Assembly (NCBI GenBank): GCA_002281555.1
Contig: NCGJ01000003.1
Span: 248,001 to 312,000, forward strand
DNA: 64,000 bases
Reading direction: 5' to 3'
Origin: Hydrogenophilales bacterium 28-61-23
Lineage (GTDB): Bacteria > Pseudomonadota > Gammaproteobacteria > Burkholderiales > Thiobacillaceae
The notes beneath the pieces are model-generated. The model made no database searches and was not told the origin of the DNA. It was given only the letters and a program-made list of their open reading frames with translations. The position numbers were made by a program, and so were the translations under genes. Below, in pieces: positions 42,647 through 51,108 of the stretch (positions within the stretch are counted from its first letter, which is position 1; each line of letters starts with the position of its first letter).

Positions 42647-43491
42647 TCGGGCATCCCGGTCGGCACCGCTTCGCCGGGGAACACACGATGCAAGCGATAA
42701 CTCCACAGATATTGTTCCGGTATGCGCCGCACGGAAGCCTCCAGCACTCGATTGACGATACGCATGGCGACCTCGTTATCCGCCGGCAAATCCGGCAACG
42801 GCTCGATGATCAGACGATAGCCGCGCCCCCAGGCCAGGCGTTCGCAGCAAAACAACAACGGCTTGGCGCCCGAAGCGCTGGCCAGACGATAAAGCAGCGT
42901 CGGCATATAGGCCCAACGCCCGAAAAATGGCGCCCAGGCGCCCTCGCCCTTGTTGGCTTTCTGATCCGGCAATACCCACGCCGCCTCGTTATGTTTCAGC
43001 GCGGTCAGCAGCGCGCGCACGCCGCCCAGATTCGGCTGCACAATCTTTGCCTGGCCCCGATTGCGCCCGGTTTGCATCATCGTATGCGCCCATTCCTGGC
43101 GCGGGCGACGGTACAGCACGGTGATCGGCAAATGCGAGGCGAGATACGAGCCGGCCAATTCCAGGCTGCCCAGATGCGGCCCCAGCACGATCAAACCCTT
43201 GCCGGCCGCGCGTGCCGCTTCGATATGTTCCCAGCCGCGCACCTCGCGCACCCAGCCGGTGACTTCATCGAGCGGACGCAGCCAGATCGGCGCCAACTCG
43301 CTCATCCCCTTGCCCAGTTCCATGGCCGATTTGACCAGCAAGCCCGGCGTATACAGCCCGGCCTGGCGCAGGTTTTCCGCGATCACCCGGCGATGACGCG
43401 GATGCAGCAGACTCAGCAAGCCGACCAGCGCGCCCAGGAAATGCACCAGGGGCAGCGGCAGACGAGCGAGTAATTTCAGGATAGCTAGCAA
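42643..43491 (-). CDS. LpxL/HtrB-family lysophospholipid/lipid A acyltransferase
   Basis: A 282-residue acyltransferase that adds secondary acyl chains to lipid A or related lipids. The H-x4-E motif is intact (His106 to Glu111 in LGPHLGSLELAG), with PRQEWAHTMMQTGRNRG, VLPDQKANKGEGAWAPFFGR and the C-terminal PEQYLWSYRLHRVFP. The first codon is TTG at 43491; no nearby ATG is available. It heads a five-gene leftward operon with its paralogue and is divergent from metK. Confidence 0.88.
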   Translation of the reverse strand: MLAILKLLARLPLPLVHFLGALVGLLSLLHPRHRRVIAENLRQAGLYTPGLLVKSAMELGKGMSELAPIWLRPLDEVTGWVREVRGWEHIEAARAAGKGLIVLGPHLGSLELAGSYLASHLPITVLYRRPRQEWAHTMMQTGRNRGQAKIVQPNLGGVRALLTALKHNEAAWVLPDQKANKGEGAWAPFFGRWAYMPTLLYRLASASGAKPLLFCCERLAWGRGYRLIIEPLPDLPADNEVAMRIVNRVLEASVRRIPEQYLWSYRLHRVFPGEAVPTGMPE

Positions 43492-43664
43492 GGTGTGTTT
43501 GACCGACGCAATGACGAACCCCTAGAATTATCCAGCCGCCGCGTTAAACCAGACAACTTGCGGGCGGGATATAAATACGGCTAAAGCGTCCTGCTCCTGT
43601 CCCCGGAGTCGGTCATACCCAAGCACATGCCGAACCTAACCGGGAAAACACACAGGAGCTTCAC

Positions 43665-44861
43665 ATGAGCAAAGACTACTTCTTCACGTCCGAATCCGTA
43701 TCCGAAGGCCACCCGGACAAGGTCGCCGACCAGATTTCCGACGCCATCGTCGACGCCATCCTGGCGCAGGACAAACATTCCCGCATCGCCGCCGAAACGC
43801 TGGTGACCACCGGTCTGGTCATACTGGCCGGCGAGATCACCACCAACGCCCAGGTCGACTATGCCCGAGTCGCGCGGGAAACCATACGCCGCATCGGTTA
43901 TGCCGACCCCAACCTGCGCTTCGATGCCGACGGCTGTTCCGTCCATGTCTGCTATGGCCAACAGAGCGCCGACATCGCCCAGGGCGTCAATGCGGCCTAC
44001 GACGACAACCTCGACCAGGGCGCCGGCGACCAGGGCCTGATGTTCGGCTACGCCTGCGACGAAACCGCCTCGCTGATGCCGATGCCGATCTATCTGGCGC
44101 ACCGTCTGGTCGAACGCCAGGCCATGCTGCGCAAGGATGGCCGCCTGCCCTGGCTGCGTCCGGACGCCAAATCGCAAGTCACCCTGAAATACGTCAACGG
44201 CAAGCCGGACAGCATCGACACCGTCGTGCTGTCCACCCAGCACAGCCCGGACATGGCGGAAGAATTCAACACCGGCAAGCGCATGAAACAAGCCGCCATC
44301 GACGCCATCATCGAAGACATCATCCTGCCGGTGCTGCCGAAAGAACTGATCAAGGGCGACATCAAATACCTGGTCAACCCGACCGGCGTGTTCGAAATCG
44401 GCGGCCCGCACGGCGACGCCGGCCTCACCGGCCGCAAGATCATCGTCGACACCTACGGTGGCGCAGCCCCGCACGGCGGCGGCGCGTTCTCCGGCAAGGA
44501 CCCGTCCAAGGTCGACCGTTCCGCCGCCTACGCCGCCCGCTACGTGGCCAAGAACATCGTCGCTGCCGGCCTGGCCAGCAAATGTCTGGTGCAGGTCTCC
44601 TACGCCATCGGCGTCGCCAAACCCACCTCGGTCATGGTCGAAACCTACGGCACCGGCAAAGTCGCCGACGAAAAGCTGACCGAGCTGGTCGGCATCCACT
44701 TCGACCTGCGCCCGAAAGGCATCGTCCAGATGCTCGACCTGCTCCGCCCGATCTACCGCAAGACCGCCGCCTATGGCCACTTCGGCCGCGACGAACCGGA
44801 ATTCACCTGGGAAGCCACCGACAAGGCGGAAGCGCTGAAGGCCGACGCGCGTACAGCGTAG
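43665..44861 (+). CDS. metK: S-adenosylmethionine synthetase
   Basis: A 398-residue enzyme making S-adenosylmethionine from methionine and ATP. Signatures: [20 protein letters not shown] at the N-terminus, [12 protein letters not shown] and [19 protein letters not shown]. The ATG at 43665 follows CAGGAGCT. Length is normal. Its 172-base leader shows no SAM riboswitch that I can recognise. With ahcY it supplies two steps of the methyl cycle. A CCCCC/GGGGG hairpin at 44894-44907 follows the stop but lacks a T tract. Confidence 0.97.
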   Translation: MSKDYFFTSESVSEGHPDKVADQISDAIVDAILAQDKHSRIAAETLVTTGLVILAGEITTNAQVDYARVARETIRRIGYADPNLRFDADGCSVHVCYGQQSADIAQGVNAAYDDNLDQGAGDQGLMFGYACDETASLMPMPIYLAHRLVERQAMLRKDGRLPWLRPDAKSQVTLKYVNGKPDSIDTVVLSTQHSPDMAEEFNTGKRMKQAAIDAIIEDIILPVLPKELIKGDIKYLVNPTGVFEIGGPHGDAGLTGRKIIVDTYGGAAPHGGGAFSGKDPSKVDRSAAYAARYVAKNIVAAGLASKCLVQVSYAIGVAKPTSVMVETYGTGKVADEKLTELVGIHFDLRPKGIVQMLDLLRPIYRKTAAYGHFGRDEPEFTWEATDKAEALKADARTA

Positions 44862-44946
44862 CCGTTGGCGCTTTAGCGCTTCCGAATCCGGCGCCCCCTT
44901 GCGGGGGTGTAAGGTTCGGGCATCGCCAATCAGGAGAACAGGCCAC

Positions 44947-45141
44947 AGCCGCCAACGAATCGCAGGTGGTGACCGACCCGGTGCTGGTGGTCGAAGTCCT
45001 GTCGCCCAACACCGAAGCCGCCGCCAAGGCGACGTGGGTTGGCTCTACATCACCTATGAACCGGGCGACAGCGTCGAATTCGCCAGCGTTGGCGTGACGC
45101 TGCCGATCGCCGAGTTGTACGCCGGCACGGATCTGGTTTGA
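44947..45141 (+). pseudogene. remnant of a Uma2-family gene
   Basis: Two pieces of a Uma2 (DUF820) nuclease-like protein in different frames. The first reads NESQVVTDPVLVVEVLSPNTEA (about 44953-45015), the family's central strand; the second reads GWLYITYEPGDSVEFASVGV and continues to TLPIAELYAGTDLV with a stop at 45141. The sequence between, normally about 60 residues with catalytic positions, is missing, and there is no N-terminus. It lies just after metK and is not expected to make protein. Confidence 0.6.
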
Positions 45142-45184
45142 GCCTGGCCCCGGCAACCTGTCGGCTCGATGCGCTCAACCCTAC

Positions 45185-45973
45185 TCAATGTTCCGCCATC
45201 CGCGCCAGCACCTCCTGTTCGAAATTGTTGGCTTTTGCGGTTGAAGCGACGGCGGCGATGACTTTCTTGCTGGCGACGACGGCGCTGGCGAAGTCGGCGC
45301 GGTTTTGCGCGTCGTTCAGTTTGGCGTAGACCGGCGAGCGTTCGCCGACCAGGCTACGGACAATTTCCAGCGCGTGGGCTTTGGCCGATTCGATGCCGTT
45401 CAGGCGGGCCGGATTGGGATTGGGGCTGGAGGGCGGCAGATGGTCCGAGGCGGGCAGGTTGAGGATGCTGAACACGCCTTGTTCGAACGCTTGCGCCTGC
45501 TGCGCGGAAGCGACGGCGGCAAGCATCTTGCGGCTGCCGATCACCGCCTGGCGGAAGGCTTCGACATCCGCCGCATTGGCCAACTTGGCGTAGGCCGGCG
45601 AGCGTTCGCCGATCAGAGAGACGACGATGCCAAGGGCGTATTGCCGGGCCGCTTCCAGGCGCGATTTGCCGAGCAGGTTGAGGGCGTCGCTGATGCGGAT
45701 CTTGTTATCGCCGGCCTGCGCCGCCGCGCCTCGGGATGACGTGCCTCGGGGTGACGCACTTTTGACCTGGCCGATGAAGCCCTCCTGCCAGAGCAGTTCG
45801 AGTATCGATTCAAGCTCCTGGCAGCCGGGCAGTTTTTCGCGCAGCGCGCCGACGCTGGTCGCATCGTTGATCAGGAACAACACCTGGCGCTGGCGTTGTT
45901 TCAGGGCATGTTCCGTTCCGAGCAGTTCGCCACGTCCTTTTTCGGTGCGGGCAAAGTTGATGCTGTCTTCCAT
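45185..45973 (-). CDS. protein of unknown function with an internal tandem duplication
   Basis: A 262-residue soluble protein. Residues about 8-70 resemble a winged-helix-like domain (RQRQVLFLINDATSVGALREKLPG). The rest contains two copies of a helical unit of about 60 residues: IVVSLIGERSPAYAKLANA and IVRSLVGERSPVYAKLNDA begin them, and each ends in AAVAS...FEQ. An Ala/Pro linker separates the copies. The ATG follows AGGAGAGA. I do not recognise the family; a regulatory or scaffold role would be guesswork. Confidence 0.7.
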   Translation of the reverse strand: MEDSINFARTEKGRGELLGTEHALKQRQRQVLFLINDATSVGALREKLPGCQELESILELLWQEGFIGQVKSASPRGTSSRGAAAQAGDNKIRISDALNLLGKSRLEAARQYALGIVVSLIGERSPAYAKLANAADVEAFRQAVIGSRKMLAAVASAQQAQAFEQGVFSILNLPASDHLPPSSPNPNPARLNGIESAKAHALEIVRSLVGERSPVYAKLNDAQNRADFASAVVASKKVIAAVASTAKANNFEQEVLARMAEH

Positions 45974-46190
45974 CGCTGTCTCTCCTCATTCTTTGACTGC
46001 GTGATATGCGGCTTTCTGGCTTCGCTGGCGTACAAAGTATGGCGCTGGCCGGAAAATCGCGCCACAACGGAGCCGCTTACTTCGCCGCGTAGCGGTCTCA
46101 CCCAAATGGTGAACATCATCGAAGGCTACCGAACGTAGAGTAACTGCGGCCTCTCAAGGGTTGAGCAGCGGTCAACCGAGGTTTCCAGAA

Positions 46191-48947
46191 TCATGCGTTT
46201 GCATCGTCCAGATGCTCGCGCCGGCACAGGCCGCGCATTTCGCACCACGCGCACACTTGCGGCACGCCTTGCGCCGGCAGCGGCGCGCCTTGCGCCAAAC
46301 CGGCCAGCACCGCGCGCAGGCGCTCGCCTTCGGCTGCGGCCGCGCTGGGCATGTCCGCCGTCCAATCCAGGTTCTCGACCTTGTCCGCGTCCAACGTGAC
46401 AAAGCCGGCCTCGCTGGCGCCGGCCAGCCAGGCATAGGCGGTGAGCTGGACATCCTCGGCATTGGCGTCGAGCTTTTTATTCAGGGTCTGGCGCGATTGG
46501 GTCTTGTAATCGAGCAAGGCGAGCGCGCCATCGTGGTTATCGACGCGATCCGCGCGCCCTTCCAGCCGGGTGCTTTGCCCATCGCCCCATTCCACCTCGC
46601 GCATAAACGGCGTTTCCGCGCTGGCATAAAGATAACCGGCCGCTTCCCGCGTCAGCGCCCAGGCCACGTAAGCCTCAATGTGCTGGCTCCAGCGCAGCCG
46701 CCAGGCGCCGGCGAGATAAGCCTCGGCTTCCGCTTCGGCGAATCCGTCCAGGCTGATCCGCAACAGACTCGCGCGGAGATCGTCCGGGCTATGCACGCTC
46801 AACACCGGATGCGCGGCATGGAACCGCGCCAGGATGCGATGCACCAGACTGCCGTAATCGCGTTTGTCCATTTCCTCCGCCACCTCGTCGCGCTCGTTCA
46901 GGCGCAGCAGATGGCGGGCGAAAAACTGATACGGACACGCCACCAGGCTTTGCCAGGCGCTGACACTGATCCGGGCCGGGACTGTCTCCGCTTGCGGCCA
47001 CCGCGTAGGGGACAGACCACGGTTTTTGTATTCACAAGTGGATTCGTCAGCACCAACTTCCATAGAAAACCGTGGTCTGTCCCCTATTTCACCTATTTCA
47101 CCTTCAGAGTGTACGAATCCGGCCTCCCCCTCGCGGGGGTTCCGCCCTACGGCGCCGACGAGTCCAACGCCCCATGCCGCCCGATGGAACACCTCCAGTT
47201 GCAGCAGCCAGGGCGACAGCGGCGCAGCTTCGCCATCGATTTCAGACTGCCAGACCAGCGCCACGCGCGGCGTGCGGGCGAGCAGATCGGTGAAAGCCGC
47301 GCGCGCCAATGCCTCTTTCTCGCCCGCGCCAGGCAGACCGAGCTGGCCGCGCACCGCATCGTTGAAGATGGCCGCCGCCGGTTTGCCGGGCAAATGCGCC
47401 GCACCCACGCCCAGCACGATGGCCGCGTCGAGATCGCGCGTATGGGCGGCGGCCAGGTGGGTCAGGCGGATAGGGCTGGACACCGTGGCAACGCGAAAAG
47501 TGGCCTGCTCCAGATGCAGAAACAGCCAGCGCCGCCAGTCCGCCAGCGCATAGCGCGCGCCGTGGCGGGCGCTGTCGCGCGCCAATGTTTCCAACAAGGT
47601 CATCAGTTGCGCGCCGACCGGGTCGGCGCGCAAAGGCGCTTCGGCGCCGATCTGGGCCAGCGATTCCAGCAGGCGACGCATCCATTCGGCCAACGGCGCG
47701 CGTTTGGCCGACCAAACCGCGCGCGCCCGCTCGATACGCGACAACAACGCCAGACTGTCGCGCAGGCCTTCCCGTTTGGCCAAGGCGATATGGCCGGCCA
47801 GGCCATCCGGCGCGCCGTGACGCCGAATCGCCTCGTCCAGCTCATGCGCGGCTTGCAGGCGTTGCGGCGCGACATCGGCAAAAACAAAGGGCGACTTCAG
47901 CAGATCGAGCAGGTCGACATAGCTGAAGGCATCGCCGACCAGGCGCAACCAGCGTTCCACCACATGGCTGACCGCGGCGGTCGAAAACGCCCAACCGGTT
48001 TCGTCCTGCACCAGAATGCCGCGCCGTTCCAGCAAGGCGCGCAAACGCCGCGCCATCAGGCGATCCGGCGCAATCAAGGCGACCTCGCGCAAGCCCTCCG
48101 CCAACCATTGCGTCAATGTCCGCTCGGCCGCGAGCGCGGCGGCTTCCAGCCCCGGCGCGGCGATCAGGGCTATATCCCGGCCCAGCGGCGACTCGGCTTG
48201 AGCACGCCCGAACGCCGCACCGCGCGCGGCCAGCGTCGATTCCGCATCCGCCCAAACCGCCTGCAACAAGGCCAGGCGCGCGGTGTTTTCCGGCGCGGCG
48301 GGCAAGACGACGACCGGCGCGCGCAATTGCCAGGCATGCAGAAACGCGCGCTCGACGCCGTTCAGGCCAGCCAAGCCGATGCAATACAGCGGCCGCTCGG
48401 CGCGCTCGGCGAGCCAGGCCAGACGCACGCCATGCAGACGCATGCGACCCGGCTGCCCGCTTTGCGCCAGCGCGCGCCAGACCGCATCGGCTAGGCTGGC
48501 TTCGAGCGCGAGATAGCGGTTTTCCGCGCGCGCCGCCTCAGCCAACACCGCATCCGGCAGGCCCGCGTTGGCGGATACATCGGGCGGCCAATACGCATCG
48601 AGATCGTTGACCAGCGCCAACAACTCCTGCGCCGCCTGCCATTCGACATGACGCGGCAGACGCCCGCTACCGGCCAGAAAATCATGCAATTGCGCCAGAC
48701 GCAGACTGTCCGCCTCGACGCTGTATTCCAAGCCATCGCCCAGCGCCGCGCTGGCCGCCAGCTCCGGCAAAGTCAGCAAACGCGGCGGCAGCAGATAGCA
48801 ACCCGGCAGCGATTCGCTCAGCGCCTTCCGAAAAGCCTGAGCAGCGTAATGATGCGGAACCAGAATCAGACAAGCGGAAAAATCCGGCGCGCGCTCGGAT
48901 TCATGCTGGAGAAAGGCTTGCGCGGCGGCAATCAGGGAACTGGGCAT
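46191..48947 (-). CDS. AddB/RecB-like nuclease with in-frame insertion
   Basis: A 918-residue protein like the betaproteobacterial 'probable DNA repair protein' related to AddB: an inactive helicase-like N-terminal region (about 1-600) and a C-terminal RecB-type PD-(D/E)XK nuclease. The nuclease shows LEGRADRVDNHDG followed by LLDYKTQ with the catalytic D and K, and a Cys pattern (VPQVCAWCEMRGLC) typical of the Fe-S clamp of AddB. A palindromic element at 47006-47101 interrupts the region before the nuclease without breaking the frame. ATG at 48947 was preferred to 49049 because the longer reading crosses a terminator-like hairpin. Confidence 0.82.
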   Translation of the reverse strand: MPSSLIAAAQAFLQHESERAPDFSACLILVPHHYAAQAFRKALSESLPGCYLLPPRLLTLPELAASAALGDGLEYSVEADSLRLAQLHDFLAGSGRLPRHVEWQAAQELLALVNDLDAYWPPDVSANAGLPDAVLAEAARAENRYLALEASLADAVWRALAQSGQPGRMRLHGVRLAWLAERAERPLYCIGLAGLNGVERAFLHAWQLRAPVVVLPAAPENTARLALLQAVWADAESTLAARGAAFGRAQAESPLGRDIALIAAPGLEAAALAAERTLTQWLAEGLREVALIAPDRLMARRLRALLERRGILVQDETGWAFSTAAVSHVVERWLRLVGDAFSYVDLLDLLKSPFVFADVAPQRLQAAHELDEAIRRHGAPDGLAGHIALAKREGLRDSLALLSRIERARAVWSAKRAPLAEWMRRLLESLAQIGAEAPLRADPVGAQLMTLLETLARDSARHGARYALADWRRWLFLHLEQATFRVATVSSPIRLTHLAAAHTRDLDAAIVLGVGAAHLPGKPAAAIFNDAVRGQLGLPGAGEKEALARAAFTDLLARTPRVALVWQSEIDGEAAPLSPWLLQLEVFHRAAWGVGLVGAVGRNPREGEAGFVHSEGEIGEIGDRPRFSMEVGADESTCEYKNRGLSPTRWPQAETVPARISVSAWQSLVACPYQFFARHLLRLNERDEVAEEMDKRDYGSLVHRILARFHAAHPVLSVHSPDDLRASLLRISLDGFAEAEAEAYLAGAWRLRWSQHIEAYVAWALTREAAGYLYASAETPFMREVEWGDGQSTRLEGRADRVDNHDGALALLDYKTQSRQTLNKKLDANAEDVQLTAYAWLAGASEAGFVTLDADKVENLDWTADMPSAAAAEGERLRAVLAGLAQGAPLPAQGVPQVCAWCEMRGLCRREHLDDANA
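47006..47101. repeat. palindromic element inserted in the AddB-like coding sequence
   Basis: Two exact 21-base arms (47006-47026 and 47066-47086; core GGGGACAGACCACGG) flank a 39-base loop, followed by a direct repeat CTATTTCAC at 47084-47092 and 47093-47101. The arms resemble REP-type hairpins linked to IS200-like transposases in other bacteria. A second GC-rich hairpin with CCCCCTCGCGGGGG lies just to the right near 47128-47141, also in the coding sequence. Confidence 0.75.
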
Positions 48948-48982
48948 GGCCGCATTCTCCCGACTCCCTCGGGCAATAAAAA

Positions 48983-49010
48983 GCAAAAAAAAACCCGACG
49001 CGAAGTCGGG
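48983..49010 (-). terminator. rho-independent terminator
   Basis: Read leftwards, CCCGAC-TTCGC-GTCGGG forms a 6-base-pair stem with a short loop and is followed by nine T. It ends leftward transcripts from the VanZ-like gene before the AddB-like gene starts at 48947. Confidence 0.8.
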
Positions 49011-49243
49011 GCAAGAGAGGAGGAGGTATCGACCGCTTAGTGCGGCCAATTATTCCGACTCAGCCGCAGATGGCATTCGACAACTGAGCAGGATTCAACA
49101 CGAAACACCATTACGCTGTGTCGCAAAAGCATTCCGGATGCCAATGTATTAAACAGAAAAACAACCGTCAATACCCATCTGGAGCGAGTGGGAAACTTGC
49201 GCGAACGGCTCGAATCAAGTTCGGCGGTGAACGCTCGGCCCGT

Positions 49244-49636
49244 TCAAACAGACTGCCCACGGCGGACATGCCAACCCGGAACACGGCAAGCCAGCGCCGC
49301 CAACATCAACCCGACGCCAATGCCGATCGCATCGAACAACAAATCATCGAACCCCGCCGAACGGCCCGGCAGTGACAACTGGCGCCATTCATCCCACAGT
49401 CCGACGCCCACGCAGAACACCGCCACCCAAACCCCACGCCGCAAACCCAGACCCCAATGCAACAACCCCGCCAGCACCGCAAACCAGGCCAGATGCACCA
49501 ACTTATCCCACGGCGACGGAATCAGCCCCGCCGCCTCAGGCTGATTACCGCCCCAGATAAACAGAGACAGCAACGCCAAGGCCAGCAACAAGGCAAATCG
49601 ATAGGGCAAGGAAACAGAAATCACAGCCTGCCGCAC
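49244..49636 (-). CDS. VanZ-like membrane protein
   Basis: A 130-residue protein with about four membrane helices. The VanZ family pattern is visible: a first helix, then DKLVHLAWFAVLAGLLHWGL with the conserved Lys/His, and WDEWRQLSLPGRSAGFDDLLFDAIGIGVG. The start is GTG at 49636. VanZ-like proteins are linked to envelope functions, but the biochemical role is unclear. It is followed by a terminator at 48983-49010. Confidence 0.82.
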   Translation of the reverse strand: MRQAVISVSLPYRFALLLALALLSLFIWGGNQPEAAGLIPSPWDKLVHLAWFAVLAGLLHWGLGLRRGVWVAVFCVGVGLWDEWRQLSLPGRSAGFDDLLFDAIGIGVGLMLAALACRVPGWHVRRGQSV

Positions 49637-49757
49637 ACCGGCTCCTCATAGACATTACGGAAATATCGGCAATCCCTTGCCGACCCACCCAAAGCCGACA
49701 CCCCAGCCATAAAGCGTAGGTCGGCATGGGAATGCCGGTCCATTAGCCCAAAAACCA

Positions 49758-49800
49758 TTCGTCCTGAGCCTCTTGAGCTTGTCGAAGGGCCGAAGGGCTA
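49758..49800. repeat. extragenic repeat of the GAGCTTGTCGAAGGG type
   Basis: The segment TTCGTCCTGAGCC...TTGAGCTTGTCGAAGGG followed by a second CGAAGGGC matches a short palindromic repeat that is dispersed in many proteobacterial genomes. One copy is seen here, between the VanZ-like and DUF1501 genes. Confidence 0.5.
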
Positions 49801-49849
49801 TTCATGGTTCTGCCACACGACATGGGGATGACCGCCCTAGCGTACCGCC

Positions 49850-51091
49850 TCAAACCAAAAAGCCCACGCTTGCTTGGTCATAACCTGGTATCACCAAGCC
49901 CGGGTTGCTTACGCCCAGCACCTTGCTCAAGCATTCGCCGTACACGGCACGGAAGTCGAGGCTGTGCGCCAGGTATCGGCCCGCTTGCAATTGGCTCGGC
50001 CCCAATCCCGGCCAGCCGCTGCCGGTGTAGATGCCGCCGCGCACCCCGCCACCGATGGCGAGCCAGGTTGTAGCGTTGCCGTGATCCGTGCCAGCGCTGC
50101 CATTTTCCGCCGCAGTGCGACCAAACTCGCTGCTAGCCAGCAAAGTGACTTGTGTCCCCACTGCTGCCAAATCCTGGAAAAACGCCGCGACCGAGTCAGA
50201 AAACTGCTTGAGCAACAGCGCCATCTGCCCCGTCGGCTGGCCGCCGCCCTGGCCCCGATGGGTATCCCATCCATCCAGGTTAAGGGTGATCAGTTCCAGG
50301 CCCGGCTTGCCCTTCACCAAAGCCGCCGCCTGGCGCATCTGGCGGCCGAAAGCCGTGGCGGGATAAACCGCGCCACCCTCCACCGGCAGGCTGTTGATCG
50401 CCAGCAGTTCATCCATTTCCAGTAGCAACTGGGTTCCCGAGTTATGCAGTAATGCCGCGCTCGAATTGCCGGCAACGGGCGCCCGCGCATACTCGGCCGC
50501 GATTACCGCGCCCAACCTATCCCGCTCTGTCCGCGTAGACGCCAGCACCAGCCCGCCCAGATCGGGATAGGCAGCCACAGGCAACGTTCCGCGCAAGCTG
50601 CGCGGAACGCCCGGCGTCAGACTGAGCGCGCGCTGGCCCGCGCCGTTGGCTGAAGTGGCCGCAAGATATCGGGCCAGCCAGCCACTGTCAGCCAGCGTCG
50701 TCAGCGCATCCTCAATAATGTCCTGGCCTTCGAAATGCGAACGGCTGGCGCTCGGATAATGCACCGCCGGCAGCACCGCCACCTTGCCCTCCCGATACAA
50801 AGCATGGATCGGCGCCATGGCCGGGGGGAAACCAAAAAAACCATCCAGATCGAGCGCTGAATCGGCATTGCCGGGAGAAGGCGCGGCAATGCCGATTGTC
50901 GGCCGGAGGCTGTGGTAGGCATCCTCGCCGTAAGGCACCGCCACATTCAGGCCATCCCAACCGCCGCGCAGAAAAACCACCACCAGCACCTTGCCGCTGC
51001 CCGCGGCCCGGGCGACACCTGGCAGTCCGAAACCGGCGCCAAGCAGCAAGCCGCTGCCCAGCATCCGCTTGAGAAAGGTTCTACGCATCAT
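49850..51091 (-). CDS. DUF1501 family exported protein
   Basis: A 413-residue protein with a twin-arginine-like signal (MRRTFLKRMLGSGLLLGAG), so export by Tat is likely. The body matches DUF1501, a sulfatase-like alkaline phosphatase fold protein: VFLRGGWDGLNVAVPYG near the start, NLDGWDTHRGQ, and LLASSEFGRTAAENGSAGTDHGNATTW near the end, with Asp/His candidates for metal binding. These proteins are almost always encoded with DUF1800 partners, as here (stop of DUF1800 at 51109, start 18 bases later). The function is unknown. Confidence 0.88.
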   Translation of the reverse strand: MMRRTFLKRMLGSGLLLGAGFGLPGVARAAGSGKVLVVVFLRGGWDGLNVAVPYGEDAYHSLRPTIGIAAPSPGNADSALDLDGFFGFPPAMAPIHALYREGKVAVLPAVHYPSASRSHFEGQDIIEDALTTLADSGWLARYLAATSANGAGQRALSLTPGVPRSLRGTLPVAAYPDLGGLVLASTRTERDRLGAVIAAEYARAPVAGNSSAALLHNSGTQLLLEMDELLAINSLPVEGGAVYPATAFGRQMRQAAALVKGKPGLELITLNLDGWDTHRGQGGGQPTGQMALLLKQFSDSVAAFFQDLAAVGTQVTLLASSEFGRTAAENGSAGTDHGNATTWLAIGGGVRGGIYTGSGWPGLGPSQLQAGRYLAHSLDFRAVYGECLSKVLGVSNPGLVIPGYDQASVGFLV

Positions 51092-51108
51092 GCCGGTCAC
51101 CTGGTCAT

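Noticed and set aside
43492-43664. SAM riboswitch in front of metK
   Set aside because: No SAM-I, SAM-II or SAM/SAH core could be recognised in the leader; a covariance search would be needed to exclude weaker matches.
44894-44907. CCCCC/GGGGG hairpin after metK as a rho-independent terminator
   Set aside because: The stem is only five pairs and no T tract follows on either strand.
46161-48494. 777-codon open frame on the plus strand
   Set aside because: Antisense to the AddB-like nuclease, Arg/Gln-rich, without recognisable motifs.
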